Assembly: GCF_021531975.1 (NCBI RefSeq)
Contig: NZ_JAFBIY010000010.1
Span: 1-53,803, forward strand
Reading direction: 5' to 3'
Source: Faecalicatena contorta
GTDB taxonomy: Bacteria; Bacillota; Clostridia; Lachnospirales; Lachnospiraceae
DNA: 53,803 nt
Part shown: one piece after another, positions 9,157 through 18,139 of the stretch
Layout: each line of letters starts with the position of its first letter
Numbering within the stretch: the first letter of the stretch is position 1
The notes under the pieces: model-generated
Databases searched by the model: none
The model's input: the letters and a program-made list of their open reading frames with translations, nothing else
Told to the model about the DNA's origin: nothing
Made by a program: the position numbers and the translations under genes

Positions 9157-11715
9157 ATGTTAACGAGTGAACAGGCTAAGAAAAATCAAGAGAAATATGG
9201 ATTTAATGAACTGGTGGAAGGAAAGAAGAAAAGTGTTCTTCAGTTATTTCTTGAACAGTTTAAGGATTTTCTGGTTGTTATTTTAATTATTGCTGCGGTT
9301 GTATCGGGATTCTTGGGAGACGCAGAGAGTGCAATTGTTATTTTTGTCGTGATTACGATAAATGCAATTCTTGGAACTGTGCAGACAATGAAAGCAGAGC
9401 AGTCCTTGAACAGCTTAAAGCAGCTGTCGGCGCCGGAGGCCAAGGTCATTCGTGACGGTAATCTGATGTTGATACCGTCCCGGGAGGTTACGGTGGGTGA
9501 TGAGGTAGTCATTGAAGCGGGTGATTGTATTCCGGCTGATGGGGCTCTCATTTCCTGCGCAAGCCTGAAGGTAGATGAGAGTGCGCTTACAGGTGAAAGT
9601 CTTTCGGTGGAGAAATCATTGGAAGAAGTGACGGAAGGTGCAGCACTGGGCGATCAGACGAATCGTGTGTTTTCTGGAAGTTTTGCCACATACGGCCGTG
9701 CATCCTATGAGGTTACGGCTATCGGAATGGAGACAGAGGTGGGGAAGATTGCGAAGCTTTTGAAGACAACATCGGAGAAACGAACTCCACTGCAGATCAA
9801 TCTGGATGATTTCGGGAAAAAGCTTTCTATTATTATCATGATTTTCTGTGGAATCTTATTTGGGATTAATGTGTTTCGCGGAGGTTCCGCAGTGGATGCA
9901 TTTCTTTTTGCAGTGGCACTTGCGGTAGCGGCAATTCCGGAAGCGCTTAGTTCTATTGTTACGATTGTACTTTCATTTGGTACACAGAAGATGGCAAAGG
10001 AGCACGCCATTATCCGTAAGCTTCAGGCGGTAGAAGGTCTTGGAAGTGTATCTGTCATCTGTTCGGATAAGACGGGAACGCTGACACAGAACAAAATGAC
10101 GGCAGAGGATTATTATGTAGACGAACAGAGAATACCGGTTTCTGAACTGGATATGTCAAAGGGCAATCAGGAGTTTTTATTGCATTGCAGTATATTATGT
10201 AATGACTCTACCAATACGGACGGACAGGAGCTTGGCGATCCGACAGAAACGGCTCTTATTAATCTGGGAAGTACATTTGGATATGAAGCACTTAAGGTGC
10301 GTGACAGTTATCCAAGAAAGGCAGAGATTCCTTTTGACAGTGACAGAAAGCTCATGTCTACGGCACATTTCATTGCTGGGCAGTATGTGATGGTGGTAAA
10401 AGGAGCTGTAGATGTTCTGCTTGGACGTATGGACAGCATTCGCTGTGGCGATACTGTAAGAGAGATTTCTGCTGCGGATATTGAAAAAATAGAAAAGCAG
10501 AACGAAGAATTCTCCCGGGATGGACTTCGGGTTCTTGCATTTGCCTACAAAATTATTGATCATGAGCGGGAGCTGACTCTTCAGGATGAAGATGGACTTA
10601 CATTTCTTGGACTTATTTCCATGATGGACCCGCCGAGAGAAGAATCGAAGGCTGCAGTTTCTGAATGCATCAAAGCTGGTATTAAGCCAATTATGATCAC
10701 CGGTGATCACAAAGTAACGGCAGCAGCGATTGCAAAAAGAATTGGTATATTGAAAGAGGAATCTGAGGCATGTGAAGGCGCGGTTATTGAAAATATGTCA
10801 GATGAGGAACTTAAGGAATTTGTGCCGGGCATATCTGTGTATGCGAGGGTGTCTCCGGAACATAAGATCCGAATCGTGCGTGCATGGCAGGACAAGGGAA
10901 ATATTGTAGCTATGACGGGAGATGGAGTGAATGATGCACCGGCACTCAGGCAGGCAGATATCGGTGTTGCCATGGGCATTACCGGCAGTGAAGTCTCGAA
11001 AGATGCGGCAGCGATGGTTCTTACAGATGATAATTTTGCAACCATAATTAAAGCAGTAGAAAATGGCAGGAATATTTATCAGAATATTAAAAATTCGATA
11101 CAGTTTTTGCTTTCCGGAAACTTTGGTGCGATTCTGGCAGTATTATATGCATCAATTGCAGGACTTCCGGTGCCGTTTGCTCCGGTGCATCTTCTGTTCA
11201 TTAATCTTTTGACAGACAGTCTTCCGGCTATTGCACTGGGTCTCGAGCCGCATACATCTGATGTTATGCAAAAGAAGCCAAGACCTATGAATGAATCTAT
11301 TCTGACGAAAAACTATCTTTTCAGTATCGGGATAGAAGGCTTAAGTGTTGGTATTATGACAATGGCGGCATTTCTGATTGGTTATAGAGGTGGCAATACC
11401 GTACTGGCAAGCACGATGGCATTTGGTACATTATGTATGGGGCGTCTTGTACATGGATTTAACTGCAAATCCGCAGAGCCGGTAATATTTACGAAACGGT
11501 TCTTTAACAATATATATCTGATCGGAGCATTTTTAATCGGACTGGTACTGATTACAGGTGTGTTGGTAATACCGGGACTGCAAGTATTATTTAAAGTGCA
11601 GACGTTAAAAATCGGGCAGTTATTGATCGTATATGGACTCGCACTTTTGAATCTGCCGGTTATACAATTTATGAAGTGGGTAAGGAATTATGGAATTAAA
11701 TCGAGAGACAATTAA
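9157..11715 (+). CDS. P-type cation-transporting ATPase (probable Mn2+/Ca2+ exporter)
   Basis: A P2-type ATPase that pumps divalent cations across the membrane by ATP hydrolysis. It has the N-terminal cation-ATPase domain, the actuator motif DESALTGES, the phosphorylation site DKTGTLT (Asp304), the nucleotide-domain TGDHKVTA and the hinge GDGVNDAPALRQADIGVAMG. About ten membrane helices are visible, and 852 aa is normal for the PMR1/YoaB-like group. Start ATG 9157 follows AGAAGGGAG. The Mn2+ riboswitch directly upstream suggests manganese efflux, by analogy with riboswitch-controlled YoaB in lactococci; calcium is the alternative. Confidence 0.93.
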   Translation: MLTSEQAKKNQEKYGFNELVEGKKKSVLQLFLEQFKDFLVVILIIAAVVSGFLGDAESAIVIFVVITINAILGTVQTMKAEQSLNSLKQLSAPEAKVIRDGNLMLIPSREVTVGDEVVIEAGDCIPADGALISCASLKVDESALTGESLSVEKSLEEVTEGAALGDQTNRVFSGSFATYGRASYEVTAIGMETEVGKIAKLLKTTSEKRTPLQINLDDFGKKLSIIIMIFCGILFGINVFRGGSAVDAFLFAVALAVAAIPEALSSIVTIVLSFGTQKMAKEHAIIRKLQAVEGLGSVSVICSDKTGTLTQNKMTAEDYYVDEQRIPVSELDMSKGNQEFLLHCSILCNDSTNTDGQELGDPTETALINLGSTFGYEALKVRDSYPRKAEIPFDSDRKLMSTAHFIAGQYVMVVKGAVDVLLGRMDSIRCGDTVREISAADIEKIEKQNEEFSRDGLRVLAFAYKIIDHERELTLQDEDGLTFLGLISMMDPPREESKAAVSECIKAGIKPIMITGDHKVTAAAIAKRIGILKEESEACEGAVIENMSDEELKEFVPGISVYARVSPEHKIRIVRAWQDKGNIVAMTGDGVNDAPALRQADIGVAMGITGSEVSKDAAAMVLTDDNFATIIKAVENGRNIYQNIKNSIQFLLSGNFGAILAVLYASIAGLPVPFAPVHLLFINLLTDSLPAIALGLEPHTSDVMQKKPRPMNESILTKNYLFSIGIEGLSVGIMTMAAFLIGYRGGNTVLASTMAFGTLCMGRLVHGFNCKSAEPVIFTKRFFNNIYLIGAFLIGLVLITGVLVIPGLQVLFKVQTLKIGQLLIVYGLALLNLPVIQFMKWVRNYGIKSRDN

Positions 11716-12850
11716 GAAAATTAAAGGATTGATATTATTTACGGCGCTGGTAGTCGTGTGTCTGTGGAAATATGAAAATGCACTGGCAGTTCTGGGATAT
11801 ATTTTCCACATATTTTTCCCGTTTATACTTGGGGGAGCAATTGCATTTGTGCTGAATGTTCCGATGAACTTTGTGGAGAGGCATTTGTTCCCACAGGAGA
11901 GGATGGAAAAAAAGCCGGTACTGCAAAAGCTTGCAAGACCGGTGAGTATGCTGCTTGTTCTGTTTTCGGTGATAGGAGTGATTGTCCTTGTTATGTTTGT
12001 ACTGGTGCCTCAGCTCGCAGAGACATTCTCTAATCTGGGGCAGAGTATTCAGGAGTTTATTCCTAAAGTACAGGATTGGGCGGAAGAAATCTTTCATGGC
12101 AACCGGGAAATCATGGCATGGGTCAATAATCTGGAATTTGACTGGAATAAGATTATGAACACAGGGATTGATTTCCTGACAAATGGTGCCGGAAGCCTTC
12201 TGGATTCAACAATTACTGCGGCCAAGAGTATTGTAAGTGGGGTATCCAGATTTTTCATTGCATTTGTATTTGCAATTTATGTTCTCTTACAAAAGGAAAA
12301 GCTGGGAATTCAGGCGAAAAAAGTGCTGTTTGCATTTGTAAGAAAAGGAAGAGCGGAAGCGACGCTGGAAGTTCTTTCTCTCACTTATAGTACATTTTCA
12401 AGCTTCCTGACCGGGCAGTGTGTGGAGGCAATTATTCTTGGCTCTATGTTCGTCCTGTCGATGACCATACTGCGGCTTCCATATGCACTTTTAATTGGTA
12501 TCGTTATTGCTTTTACGGCACTCATTCCAATCTTTGGAGCATTTATCGGATGTGCTCTTGGTACATTTCTTATATTTATTGTAAGTCCGGTAAAAGCGAT
12601 GATTTTCATCATACTGTTTCTTGTGCTGCAGCAGATTGAAGGAAATCTCATTTATCCCCACGTTGTGGGCAATTCAGTGGGACTTCCTTCAATATGGGTG
12701 CTGGCAGCAGTCAGTGTCGGCGGCAGCCTTATGGGAGTTGTGGGAATGCTTATATTTATTCCGGTTGTATCCGTATTGTATGCACTTTTCAGAGAAATCG
12801 TGTATCTGAAGTTAAAGCAGAGAAAGATAAAGCCGGAGGATATTGTGTAG
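11690..12850 (+). CDS. AI-2E family transporter (PF01594-type membrane protein)
   Basis: A polytopic membrane protein of the AI-2E/YdbI/PerM family with about eight hydrophobic segments in the family's layout: two N-terminal helices, a soluble stretch (about 110-165), then a C-terminal bundle with the conserved G-x-L-IGI-IAFTALIPIFGAF segment and a late PHVVGNSVGL-P motif. The 386-aa length is typical. It starts 26 bases inside the ATPase gene, with GGTAAGG upstream, so the two are translationally coupled and share the Mn2+ switch. Substrate is unknown; autoinducer export and Na+/H+ exchange have both been reported in this family. Confidence 0.85.
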   Translation: MELNRETIKKIKGLILFTALVVVCLWKYENALAVLGYIFHIFFPFILGGAIAFVLNVPMNFVERHLFPQERMEKKPVLQKLARPVSMLLVLFSVIGVIVLVMFVLVPQLAETFSNLGQSIQEFIPKVQDWAEEIFHGNREIMAWVNNLEFDWNKIMNTGIDFLTNGAGSLLDSTITAAKSIVSGVSRFFIAFVFAIYVLLQKEKLGIQAKKVLFAFVRKGRAEATLEVLSLTYSTFSSFLTGQCVEAIILGSMFVLSMTILRLPYALLIGIVIAFTALIPIFGAFIGCALGTFLIFIVSPVKAMIFIILFLVLQQIEGNLIYPHVVGNSVGLPSIWVLAAVSVGGSLMGVVGMLIFIPVVSVLYALFREIVYLKLKQRKIKPEDIV

Positions 12851-12853
12851 TTG

Positions 12854-13462
12854 CTATTTTCTGTCCTTTATTTTGCAAAAAACCACTGCCGCCAGTGTAC
12901 TTACCGCCGTTGCCACAATCCCGGCCCCGACGATGGCAGCAGGATTGACACTTCCGTACTGGCTTCTGTAGGCAATCACATTGACGGGAATTAACTGCAG
13001 AGAGGAAATATTTATAATCAGAAAAGTACACATTTCGTTGCTTGCAACACCGCGTTTTCGGATGGGACCGGGAGCGCGGTGTTTTCTGCGTTCTTCTTCC
13101 AGGTTACTGAGCTCTTCCATAGCTCTTAAGCCCGCAGGAGTTGCGGCCCATCCGAGGCCGAGCACGTTGGCAATGATATTGGTAGTAATATGTTCTTCTG
13201 CCGGATGGCCGGCAGGTAAAGAAGGAAAGAGAAACCGGATCAGAGGACGTATTTTGCGGGAAACCTGAGATATAATTCCTGCTTTTGTCGCTATTTCCAT
13301 TAATCCGACCCAGAAGGACATAACTCCCATCATAGTAATACACAGGGCAATCGCTTCTTTTGAAGAATCGATTGCTGCATTGGTTATATCAGGCATCCGT
13401 CCGGTAAAGGAAGCGAATATAATACCGATCAGAATCATGCCTGCCCATAAATAATTTAACAT
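12854..13462 (-). CDS. spmA: Spore maturation protein A (nucleoside-recognition domain)
   Basis: A 202-aa membrane protein with the nucleoside-recognition (Gate) domain: MGVMSFWVGLMEIATKAG near residue 45 and ITTNIIANVLGLGWAATPAG around 90-110. SpmA and SpmB together are needed for spore core dehydration in Bacillus and for heat-resistant spores in clostridia. It is read leftwards, while spmB starts 93 bases away and is read rightwards; usually the two are consecutive on the same strand. It converges on the AI-2E gene with 3 bases between the stops. Identification is by motif and by its partner. Confidence 0.88.
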   Translation of the reverse strand: MLNYLWAGMILIGIIFASFTGRMPDITNAAIDSSKEAIALCITMMGVMSFWVGLMEIATKAGIISQVSRKIRPLIRFLFPSLPAGHPAEEHITTNIIANVLGLGWAATPAGLRAMEELSNLEEERRKHRAPGPIRKRGVASNEMCTFLIINISSLQLIPVNVIAYRSQYGSVNPAAIVGAGIVATAVSTLAAVVFCKIKDRK

Positions 13463-13509
13463 CGTAAATGCCTCTTCTTATTTCTTTGATTCATAATATG
13501 TAAATCTTT

Positions 13510-13538
13510 TTTTGCATATACATGAAAACAGCTATAAT
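13510..13538 (+). promoter_or_regulatory. Promoter of spmB
   Basis: A perfect -10 TATAAT lies at 13533-13538, with a weak -35 TTTTGC 17 bases before it, 16 bases upstream of the spmB start codon. It sits in the 93-base gap shared with divergent spmA. Confidence 0.5.
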
Positions 13539-13554
13539 AAAAGGGGAGAAGTGT

Positions 13555-14085
13555 ATGAAGCTGTTTCTCTATCTGGCGGATTTTATCGTGCCGCTTGTGA
13601 TCTTTGGAATTGTGTGTTACGGGTGCCTGATGAAGGTGGATGTATACGATACTTTTATAAAAGGAGCGAAGGATGGATTCTTTACCGTGATCAAGATTAT
13701 GCCGACGCTTGTGGGACTTATGGTAGCGGTGGGGATTCTGCGTGCTTCGGGTCTGCTTGATTATCTTGCAGATATCATAGGTGGCTTCAGCAAATATATA
13801 GGATTTCCGGGAGAGCTTGTCCCACTTACGGTTGTGAAAATGTTCTCGTCCTCCGCAGCGACAGGGCTTCTTCTGGATGTGTATAAACAATATGGAACGG
13901 ATACATTCCTTGGGCTGGTGGCCTCTATCAGCATGGCATGTACAGAGACAATATTTTATACAATGAGTGTATATTTTATGACAGCAAAGGTGTCAAAGAC
14001 AAGATATACTTTGACAGGAGCACTGATTGCAACATTTGCAGGGCTTGCTGCCAGTGTAGTTCTTGCCGGAATGATGACAGGATAA
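13555..14085 (+). CDS. spmB: Spore maturation protein B
   Basis: A 176-aa polytopic protein with the SpmB pattern: a MPTLVGLMVAVGILRASG segment near residue 45, a PLTVVKMFSSSAATGLLLD stretch and a late ISMACTETIFYTMSVYF. It works with SpmA in spore maturation. ATG 13555 is chosen because AAGGGGAGA lies 6 bases before it; an upstream ATG at 13522 has no such site. Its partner spmA is on the opposite strand immediately to the left. The ThrE-type exporter starts 58 bases downstream. Confidence 0.9.
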   Translation: MKLFLYLADFIVPLVIFGIVCYGCLMKVDVYDTFIKGAKDGFFTVIKIMPTLVGLMVAVGILRASGLLDYLADIIGGFSKYIGFPGELVPLTVVKMFSSSAATGLLLDVYKQYGTDTFLGLVASISMACTETIFYTMSVYFMTAKVSKTRYTLTGALIATFAGLAASVVLAGMMTG

Positions 14086-14143
14086 AAGGATTTTGCTATA
14101 ATTTACGCAGAGAAAATAATCGATGGTTCGACGGAGGTACGAT

Positions 14144-15355
14144 ATGGATTATGAAGCCTTATTAAATGAAGTACTGAATATCGGAAAAGAAATGGTGAAA
14201 AGTGGCGCAGAGACGAATCGTGCGGAAGACAGTATTTATCGCATGATGGAAAGTTATGATATAGAACAGTGCAATGTGTTTGTCATTCAGAGCAATATTC
14301 AGGCAACGATTAAGCCGGTGAATGGATCTTATATTACACAGATCAGGAGAGTGCATAAGACCGGATTTAATTATGATCGCCTGGATTATCTGAACAATCT
14401 GTCCAGATATATTTGCGAGAATAAGCCATCGGTAGAGGAAATTCGGGAAAAATACAAGGAAGTTATGAGCCGGAGAGAGCAGCCTGTGTATTTGAGATAT
14501 GTGGCGGCAATACTGGGCGGTGTAGGATTTGGCGTATATTTTGGCTGTGACCTGGTAGATACATTGGTAGGAGTCGTAATATGTGCTCTTGTAGAGGTGT
14601 ATCTGGGAGAGATTCTGGATAAGAAAGAAAATAATCTTGCGGTATATAATATCATTATTGCTTTTCTGGCAGCGGCAGCAGTATTTCTGGCAGCGCGGTT
14701 GGGATTCGGTCATCATCCGGACCGTATTATCCTGGGATTAAATATGGTTCTGATCAGTGGACTGGGTGTGACGAATGGCATTCGGGATGTTCTGGACAGG
14801 GCGTATCTTTCAGGAATATTAAATATTGCTCATGCCTGTCTGGGAGCAATTGCGATTGCATGCGGGACAGGTCTTGCCATGATCTTATTTGAAGGAGACT
14901 TCTATGAGATGTACATAGCACCAAGTATAGCAGTACAGTTGATTTCCTGCGGAGTTGCGAGTATGGGCTTTGCGCTGGTATTTAAAGCTGCTCTTTGCCA
15001 GTCCTTCTGGGCAGGGGTTGGAGGACTGATCAATTGTGGATGCTATCTGGTGGTACTTCATTTTTATGGAAATAATCTGGCGGCGGTCATGGCAGGTGCA
15101 ACCTTTGTGGCTGCTTATGCATATGTGATGTCCAGGATTCATAAGGCGCCGGCGACAATTTTTCTTACTACGTCTATTATGCCGGTAATCCCGGGAGCCA
15201 CGCTGTTCTATATGATGCACGGGATGGTGCAGGGAGATTATGTGATGGCAAAGCAACAGACACTTCTGTTGGGACAGACCTGTATGGCGATTGCATTCGG
15301 TTTCCTGCTCGTGGAGATTGCGATGCGCTATGTGGTGGAGCGAAAGGGTAATTAA
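14144..15355 (+). CDS. Threonine/serine exporter family protein (ThrE, DUF1212 plus DUF3815)
   Basis: A membrane exporter of the ThrE family. The soluble N-terminal half (about residues 1-115) carries the family motif MVKSGAETNRAEDSIYRMM, and about ten hydrophobic segments follow. N- and C-terminal ThrE parts, split into two genes in many Firmicutes, are fused here in one 403-aa chain. ATG 14144 follows GGAGGT; an in-frame ATG 7 codons upstream lacks a site. The stop overlaps by 4 bases the end of a broken transposase gene on the other strand. Threonine/serine export is the family role; the substrate here is inferred. Confidence 0.88.
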   Translation: MDYEALLNEVLNIGKEMVKSGAETNRAEDSIYRMMESYDIEQCNVFVIQSNIQATIKPVNGSYITQIRRVHKTGFNYDRLDYLNNLSRYICENKPSVEEIREKYKEVMSRREQPVYLRYVAAILGGVGFGVYFGCDLVDTLVGVVICALVEVYLGEILDKKENNLAVYNIIIAFLAAAAVFLAARLGFGHHPDRIILGLNMVLISGLGVTNGIRDVLDRAYLSGILNIAHACLGAIAIACGTGLAMILFEGDFYEMYIAPSIAVQLISCGVASMGFALVFKAALCQSFWAGVGGLINCGCYLVVLHFYGNNLAAVMAGATFVAAYAYVMSRIHKAPATIFLTTSIMPVIPGATLFYMMHGMVQGDYVMAKQQTLLLGQTCMAIAFGFLLVEIAMRYVVERKGN

Positions 15356-15783
15356 GAGATTGCGATAATGTGGTAACCAATCTTTTGAATTTCCACATCT
15401 ACTAATTCTCCGTTTTCCGTTTCGGCAAGTATATCCATAATAAGAAGCGATCCTTTTTCTGAAATCCGTCTATGTTCTCTTGGAAGGGCGCGTTTTACTT
15501 TTAGTTTTCTTCCTACAATGTGACTGATAAAATCAGAGAGTCTCTCTGGATGTGTTTCTACATCAAAAATAAATTTGAAAAATGGGTCATAGGTCATCAT
15601 GACTCCTCGTACACCCATGCAGAATTCGACAAAACGTTCCTGAAAATCTTTTCTCAGGTCCAAGAATGTGGTATACACCTCTGGTTTTTCCCATATTCCG
15701 TGCATTACCTGCTCCCGGGTCTTCAAATCTCCGAGGACATTTTCTTCTCTCTTATGTATGGTTCCTTTTGTTATCTGTGACAT
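15352..15783 (-). pseudogene. PD-(D/E)XK nuclease-family transposase, 3'-truncated
   Basis: The 143 codons match the N-terminal part of the PDDEXK transposase/Rpn-like proteins (normally about 280-330 aa) common in Lachnospiraceae. Seen are the YDPFFKFIFDVETHPERLSD region, LPREHRRISEKGSLLIMDI, and the catalytic GELVDVEIQKIGY. Right after GY the frame meets foreign sequence and stops within 5 codons, exactly at the end of the exporter gene. It keeps the core D/E-x-Q motif but lacks the rest of the fold. GGAGGAATT precedes the start. Read as a remnant rather than a working gene. Confidence 0.75.
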
Positions 15784-16007
15784 ACAATTCCTCCTTTTGT
15801 TATTCTGTTTTGTTTTTCATAATCGGGTAGCTCTTCGACCTGAAGTTCCGAAAATGAGATGCCTTATGGCTGAGATAGTTATCAAATGCAAGAAGTGCAT
15901 CTGAAGTTCTTTTAGGATAGCATAAAAATATATATGTGTAAATGCATTGAGGTGAGCTTTTAATAGTTAGAACAACAAAAAGGACAATATGAAGGAGGTT
16001 TTATGTT

Positions 16008-17228
16008 ATGTCTAAAGAGCGAAATATCGGTATTTTTCAATTGGAGAATGGGTGCTGGGGCTACAGATTTATTGTAACAGTTAATGGAAAACGAAAAGCC
16101 CAGAAAAGAGTGAGAGATGAAGTGGGCAGACCGTATAAGACTGAGAAACAGGCACTTAAGGCCAGGGAAAAAGCAATCCTGATGGAAAAAACAAGAATGC
16201 TCCTGCCACCCTCAAAACCGATGGAAAGAAAGACCATTGAAGAAGTTTTTAAAGAGTATTGTGAAAAAGGCAGGACTGAGAAAGCTTATGCTACTAAGAA
16301 AAAGCAGGATTGTTTGTGGAATAATTATCTCCTTGAGAGGTTTGGAGACAGATACATTGATGATATTACAGTAGCAGAGGTGAATGACTATCTTGCAGAA
16401 CTTTACTGTGTAAATCATTTGTCTTATGGTTATGTAGAAGGATTTTTAAAGCAGTTTTATCTTATCTTTGGACAGGCATATGCAAGAAATTATATGAGTA
16501 TCGATGATTATAATAAACTCTGTGTAAATAAAAACAGTAAGATACGAATGCCTGCAAAGAAATCTATTGATGTAAAGGCTATTGAAACATTTACAAAAGA
16601 AGAGATAAAAATTATGGATGAATATTTTAAAGGGAAAACGGTGGAAACTGCATATATCATTGGGAAATACAGTGGACTTAGAATTGCTGAATGTTATGGT
16701 CTTACCTGGGATTGTATTGATCTTGAGAAGGGGATTATTACCGTAGAAAAACAGCTGCAAACGCAAGATGGACTGGTAAAGTTAATGCCGCTTAAAACGG
16801 TAAATGCCCGAAGAAAAGTATACATGAATAAGGAACTACAGAAATATTTCAGTGAATTAAAAGAAAAAGTGAAAGAATATGAACAAAAATATGCTGCTCA
16901 AAGGCAGCAAAATGAAAAGTTCGTGATAAATGTGGATGGAACAAAGATTTCCTCTTTAGAACTTGTGAATACTCTCCCAAATGGAAAGATACAGACAGAA
17001 TGGGCGATCAAACATCATGCCAGACCGTTAAAAGAGTATTATAATATAGAGTTCAAGTATCACACCTTAAGGCATACATATGGAACGACTCTGGCTTTGT
17101 TAAATACTCCTTCTCATATATTGGCAAATCAGATGGGACATGGGAAGATCTCGACTACTTATAAATATTATCTGGCAATATCAGAAGCGGGGGTGAGTGA
17201 GCTTAAGAATAATTTGGAAAGATTGTAG
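16008..17228 (+). CDS. Tyrosine recombinase / phage-type integrase
   Basis: A 406-aa site-specific recombinase. The N-terminal arm-binding segment (about 1-65) and core-binding SAM-like domain (about 75-185) precede a full catalytic domain. Active residues are Arg225 (GLRIAE), His352 and Arg355 (HTLRHTYG), the later His in MGHGKISTTY, and the nucleophile Tyr387 in TTYKYY. GAAGGAGG lies before ATG 16008. No excisionase, repressor or cargo genes flank it: a broken transposase is on the left and hairpin repeats are on the right. It may be the remnant of an integrated element or act on the nearby repeats; its target is unknown. Confidence 0.93.
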   Translation: MSKERNIGIFQLENGCWGYRFIVTVNGKRKAQKRVRDEVGRPYKTEKQALKAREKAILMEKTRMLLPPSKPMERKTIEEVFKEYCEKGRTEKAYATKKKQDCLWNNYLLERFGDRYIDDITVAEVNDYLAELYCVNHLSYGYVEGFLKQFYLIFGQAYARNYMSIDDYNKLCVNKNSKIRMPAKKSIDVKAIETFTKEEIKIMDEYFKGKTVETAYIIGKYSGLRIAECYGLTWDCIDLEKGIITVEKQLQTQDGLVKLMPLKTVNARRKVYMNKELQKYFSELKEKVKEYEQKYAAQRQQNEKFVINVDGTKISSLELVNTLPNGKIQTEWAIKHHARPLKEYYNIEFKYHTLRHTYGTTLALLNTPSHILANQMGHGKISTTYKYYLAISEAGVSELKNNLERL

Positions 17229-17240
17229 GGTAAAAGCCAA

Positions 17241-17305
17241 GCCGAGCCATTCATAGCCCTGTGGGCTATTTCATGGTGGGCTAGCGCCCAATAAGAATAA
17301 AATAG
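17241..17305 (+). repeat. 65-bp hairpin-pair repeat, copy 1
   Basis: This copy begins GCCGAGCCATTCATAGCC and ends AATAAAATAG. It contains two small hairpins, ATAGCCC/GGGCTAT and GGGC/GCCC, and matches copy 2 (17363-17427) at 64 of 65 positions. It starts 12 bases after the integrase stop. Confidence 0.9.
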
Positions 17306-17362
17306 CCAAGCCAACTCGGGATGCAAGCATCCCTCATTGTCGGCTGTCGCCGAATAAGCTAC
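17306..17362 (+). repeat. Diverged unit between the two copies, same architecture
   Basis: The order of parts is the same as in the flanking copies but with different stem bases: hairpin GGGATG/CATCCC, linker CTCATTGT (against TTTCATGGT), hairpin CGGC/GCCG, then AATAAG. Stems are kept while their sequence changes. Confidence 0.6.
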
Positions 17363-17427
17363 GCCGAGCCATTCATAGCCCTGTGGGCTATTTCATGGTG
17401 GGCTGGCGCCCAATAAGAATAAAATAG
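17363..17427 (+). repeat. 65-bp hairpin-pair repeat, copy 2
   Basis: Direct repeat of 17241-17305. The only difference is CTGGCGCCC for CTAGCGCCC in the second hairpin loop. It runs into the terminator before the rubrerythrin gene. Confidence 0.9.
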
Positions 17428-17475
17428 AAAATGGCTGGACGTGCATAAATGCCCTCCAGCCATTTCTATTTTATC
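17421..17475. terminator. Bidirectional terminator between integrase repeats and rubrerythrin
   Basis: AAAATAGAAAATGGCTGGA is matched by TCCAGCCATTTCTATTTTA with one base missing, over a 15-base loop. T-rich tails on both strands suit termination of the leftward rubrerythrin transcript and of anything arriving from the left. Confidence 0.8.
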
Positions 17476-17492
17476 CTTACTCGGCTTGTAGC

Positions 17493-18035
17493 TTAACCAA
17501 AGTATCTCTTTAACAGACCTTCGAATGCTTTTCCGTGTCGAGCTTCGTCACGAGCCATTTCGTGTACTGTATCGTGGATTGCGTCGAGGTTAGCTGCTTT
17601 TGCTCTCTTAGCGAGATCGAATTTACCAGCTGTTGCTCCGTTTTCAGCGTCTACTCTCATTTCGAGGTTCTTCTTTGTGCTGTCTGTTACAACTTCACCG
17701 AGTAACTCTGCGAATTTTGCAGCGTGCTCAGCTTCTTCGTAAGCAGCTTTCTCCCAGTAGAGACCGATTTCCGGATATCCTTCTCTGTGAGCTACTCTAG
17801 CCATAGCAAGGTACATACCTACTTCTGAGCATTCTCCTTCGAAGTTAGCTCTTAAATCAGCAAGGATGTCTTCGCTTACGCCTTTAGCAACTCCTACAAC
17901 GTGCTCTGCAGCCCATTCTCTTTCGCCTGCCTGCTCTTTGAATTTCTCAGCCGGAACGCCGCATACTGGACATTTCTCTGGTGCTGCATCTCCTTCGTGA
18001 ACATAACCGCATACTGTACATACAAATTTTTTCAT
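17493..18035 (-). CDS. Reverse rubrerythrin (rubredoxin domain first)
   Basis: A non-haem di-iron peroxidase that reduces H2O2 in anaerobes. The domain order is the reverse of classical rubrerythrin: an N-terminal rubredoxin-like iron site with two Cys pairs (CTVCGYVH and CPVCG, residues 6-26), then a ferritin-like four-helix domain with Glu/His ligands in [18 protein letters not shown] and ARDEARHG. The 180-aa length fits the clostridial revRbr group. GGAGATAA precedes the start. A 31-bp palindrome upstream and the adjacent PerR-like gene point to peroxide-responsive control. Confidence 0.93.
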   Translation of the reverse strand: MKKFVCTVCGYVHEGDAAPEKCPVCGVPAEKFKEQAGEREWAAEHVVGVAKGVSEDILADLRANFEGECSEVGMYLAMARVAHREGYPEIGLYWEKAAYEEAEHAAKFAELLGEVVTDSTKKNLEMRVDAENGATAGKFDLAKRAKAANLDAIHDTVHEMARDEARHGKAFEGLLKRYFG

Positions 18036-18073
18036 AGTTATTATCTCCTTTTCTTTATTTGAATTTTTTAATT

Positions 18074-18104
18074 ATTAATATTAGTAATTATTACTGATAT
18101 TAAT
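18074..18104. promoter_or_regulatory. Candidate PerR operator before rubrerythrin
   Basis: ATTAATATTAGTAA and TTACTGATATTAAT are near-perfect inverted arms around TTA, 39-69 bases upstream of the rubrerythrin start. The TTA/TAAT composition is like Per and Fur boxes. Binding is inferred. Confidence 0.6.
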
Positions 18105-18139
18105 TTACCATAAACATTTGAAAAAGTCAATTGATTATT

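Noticed and set aside
12981-13268. Rightward open frame within spmA
   Set aside because: It is the antisense shadow of a clear membrane-protein gene.
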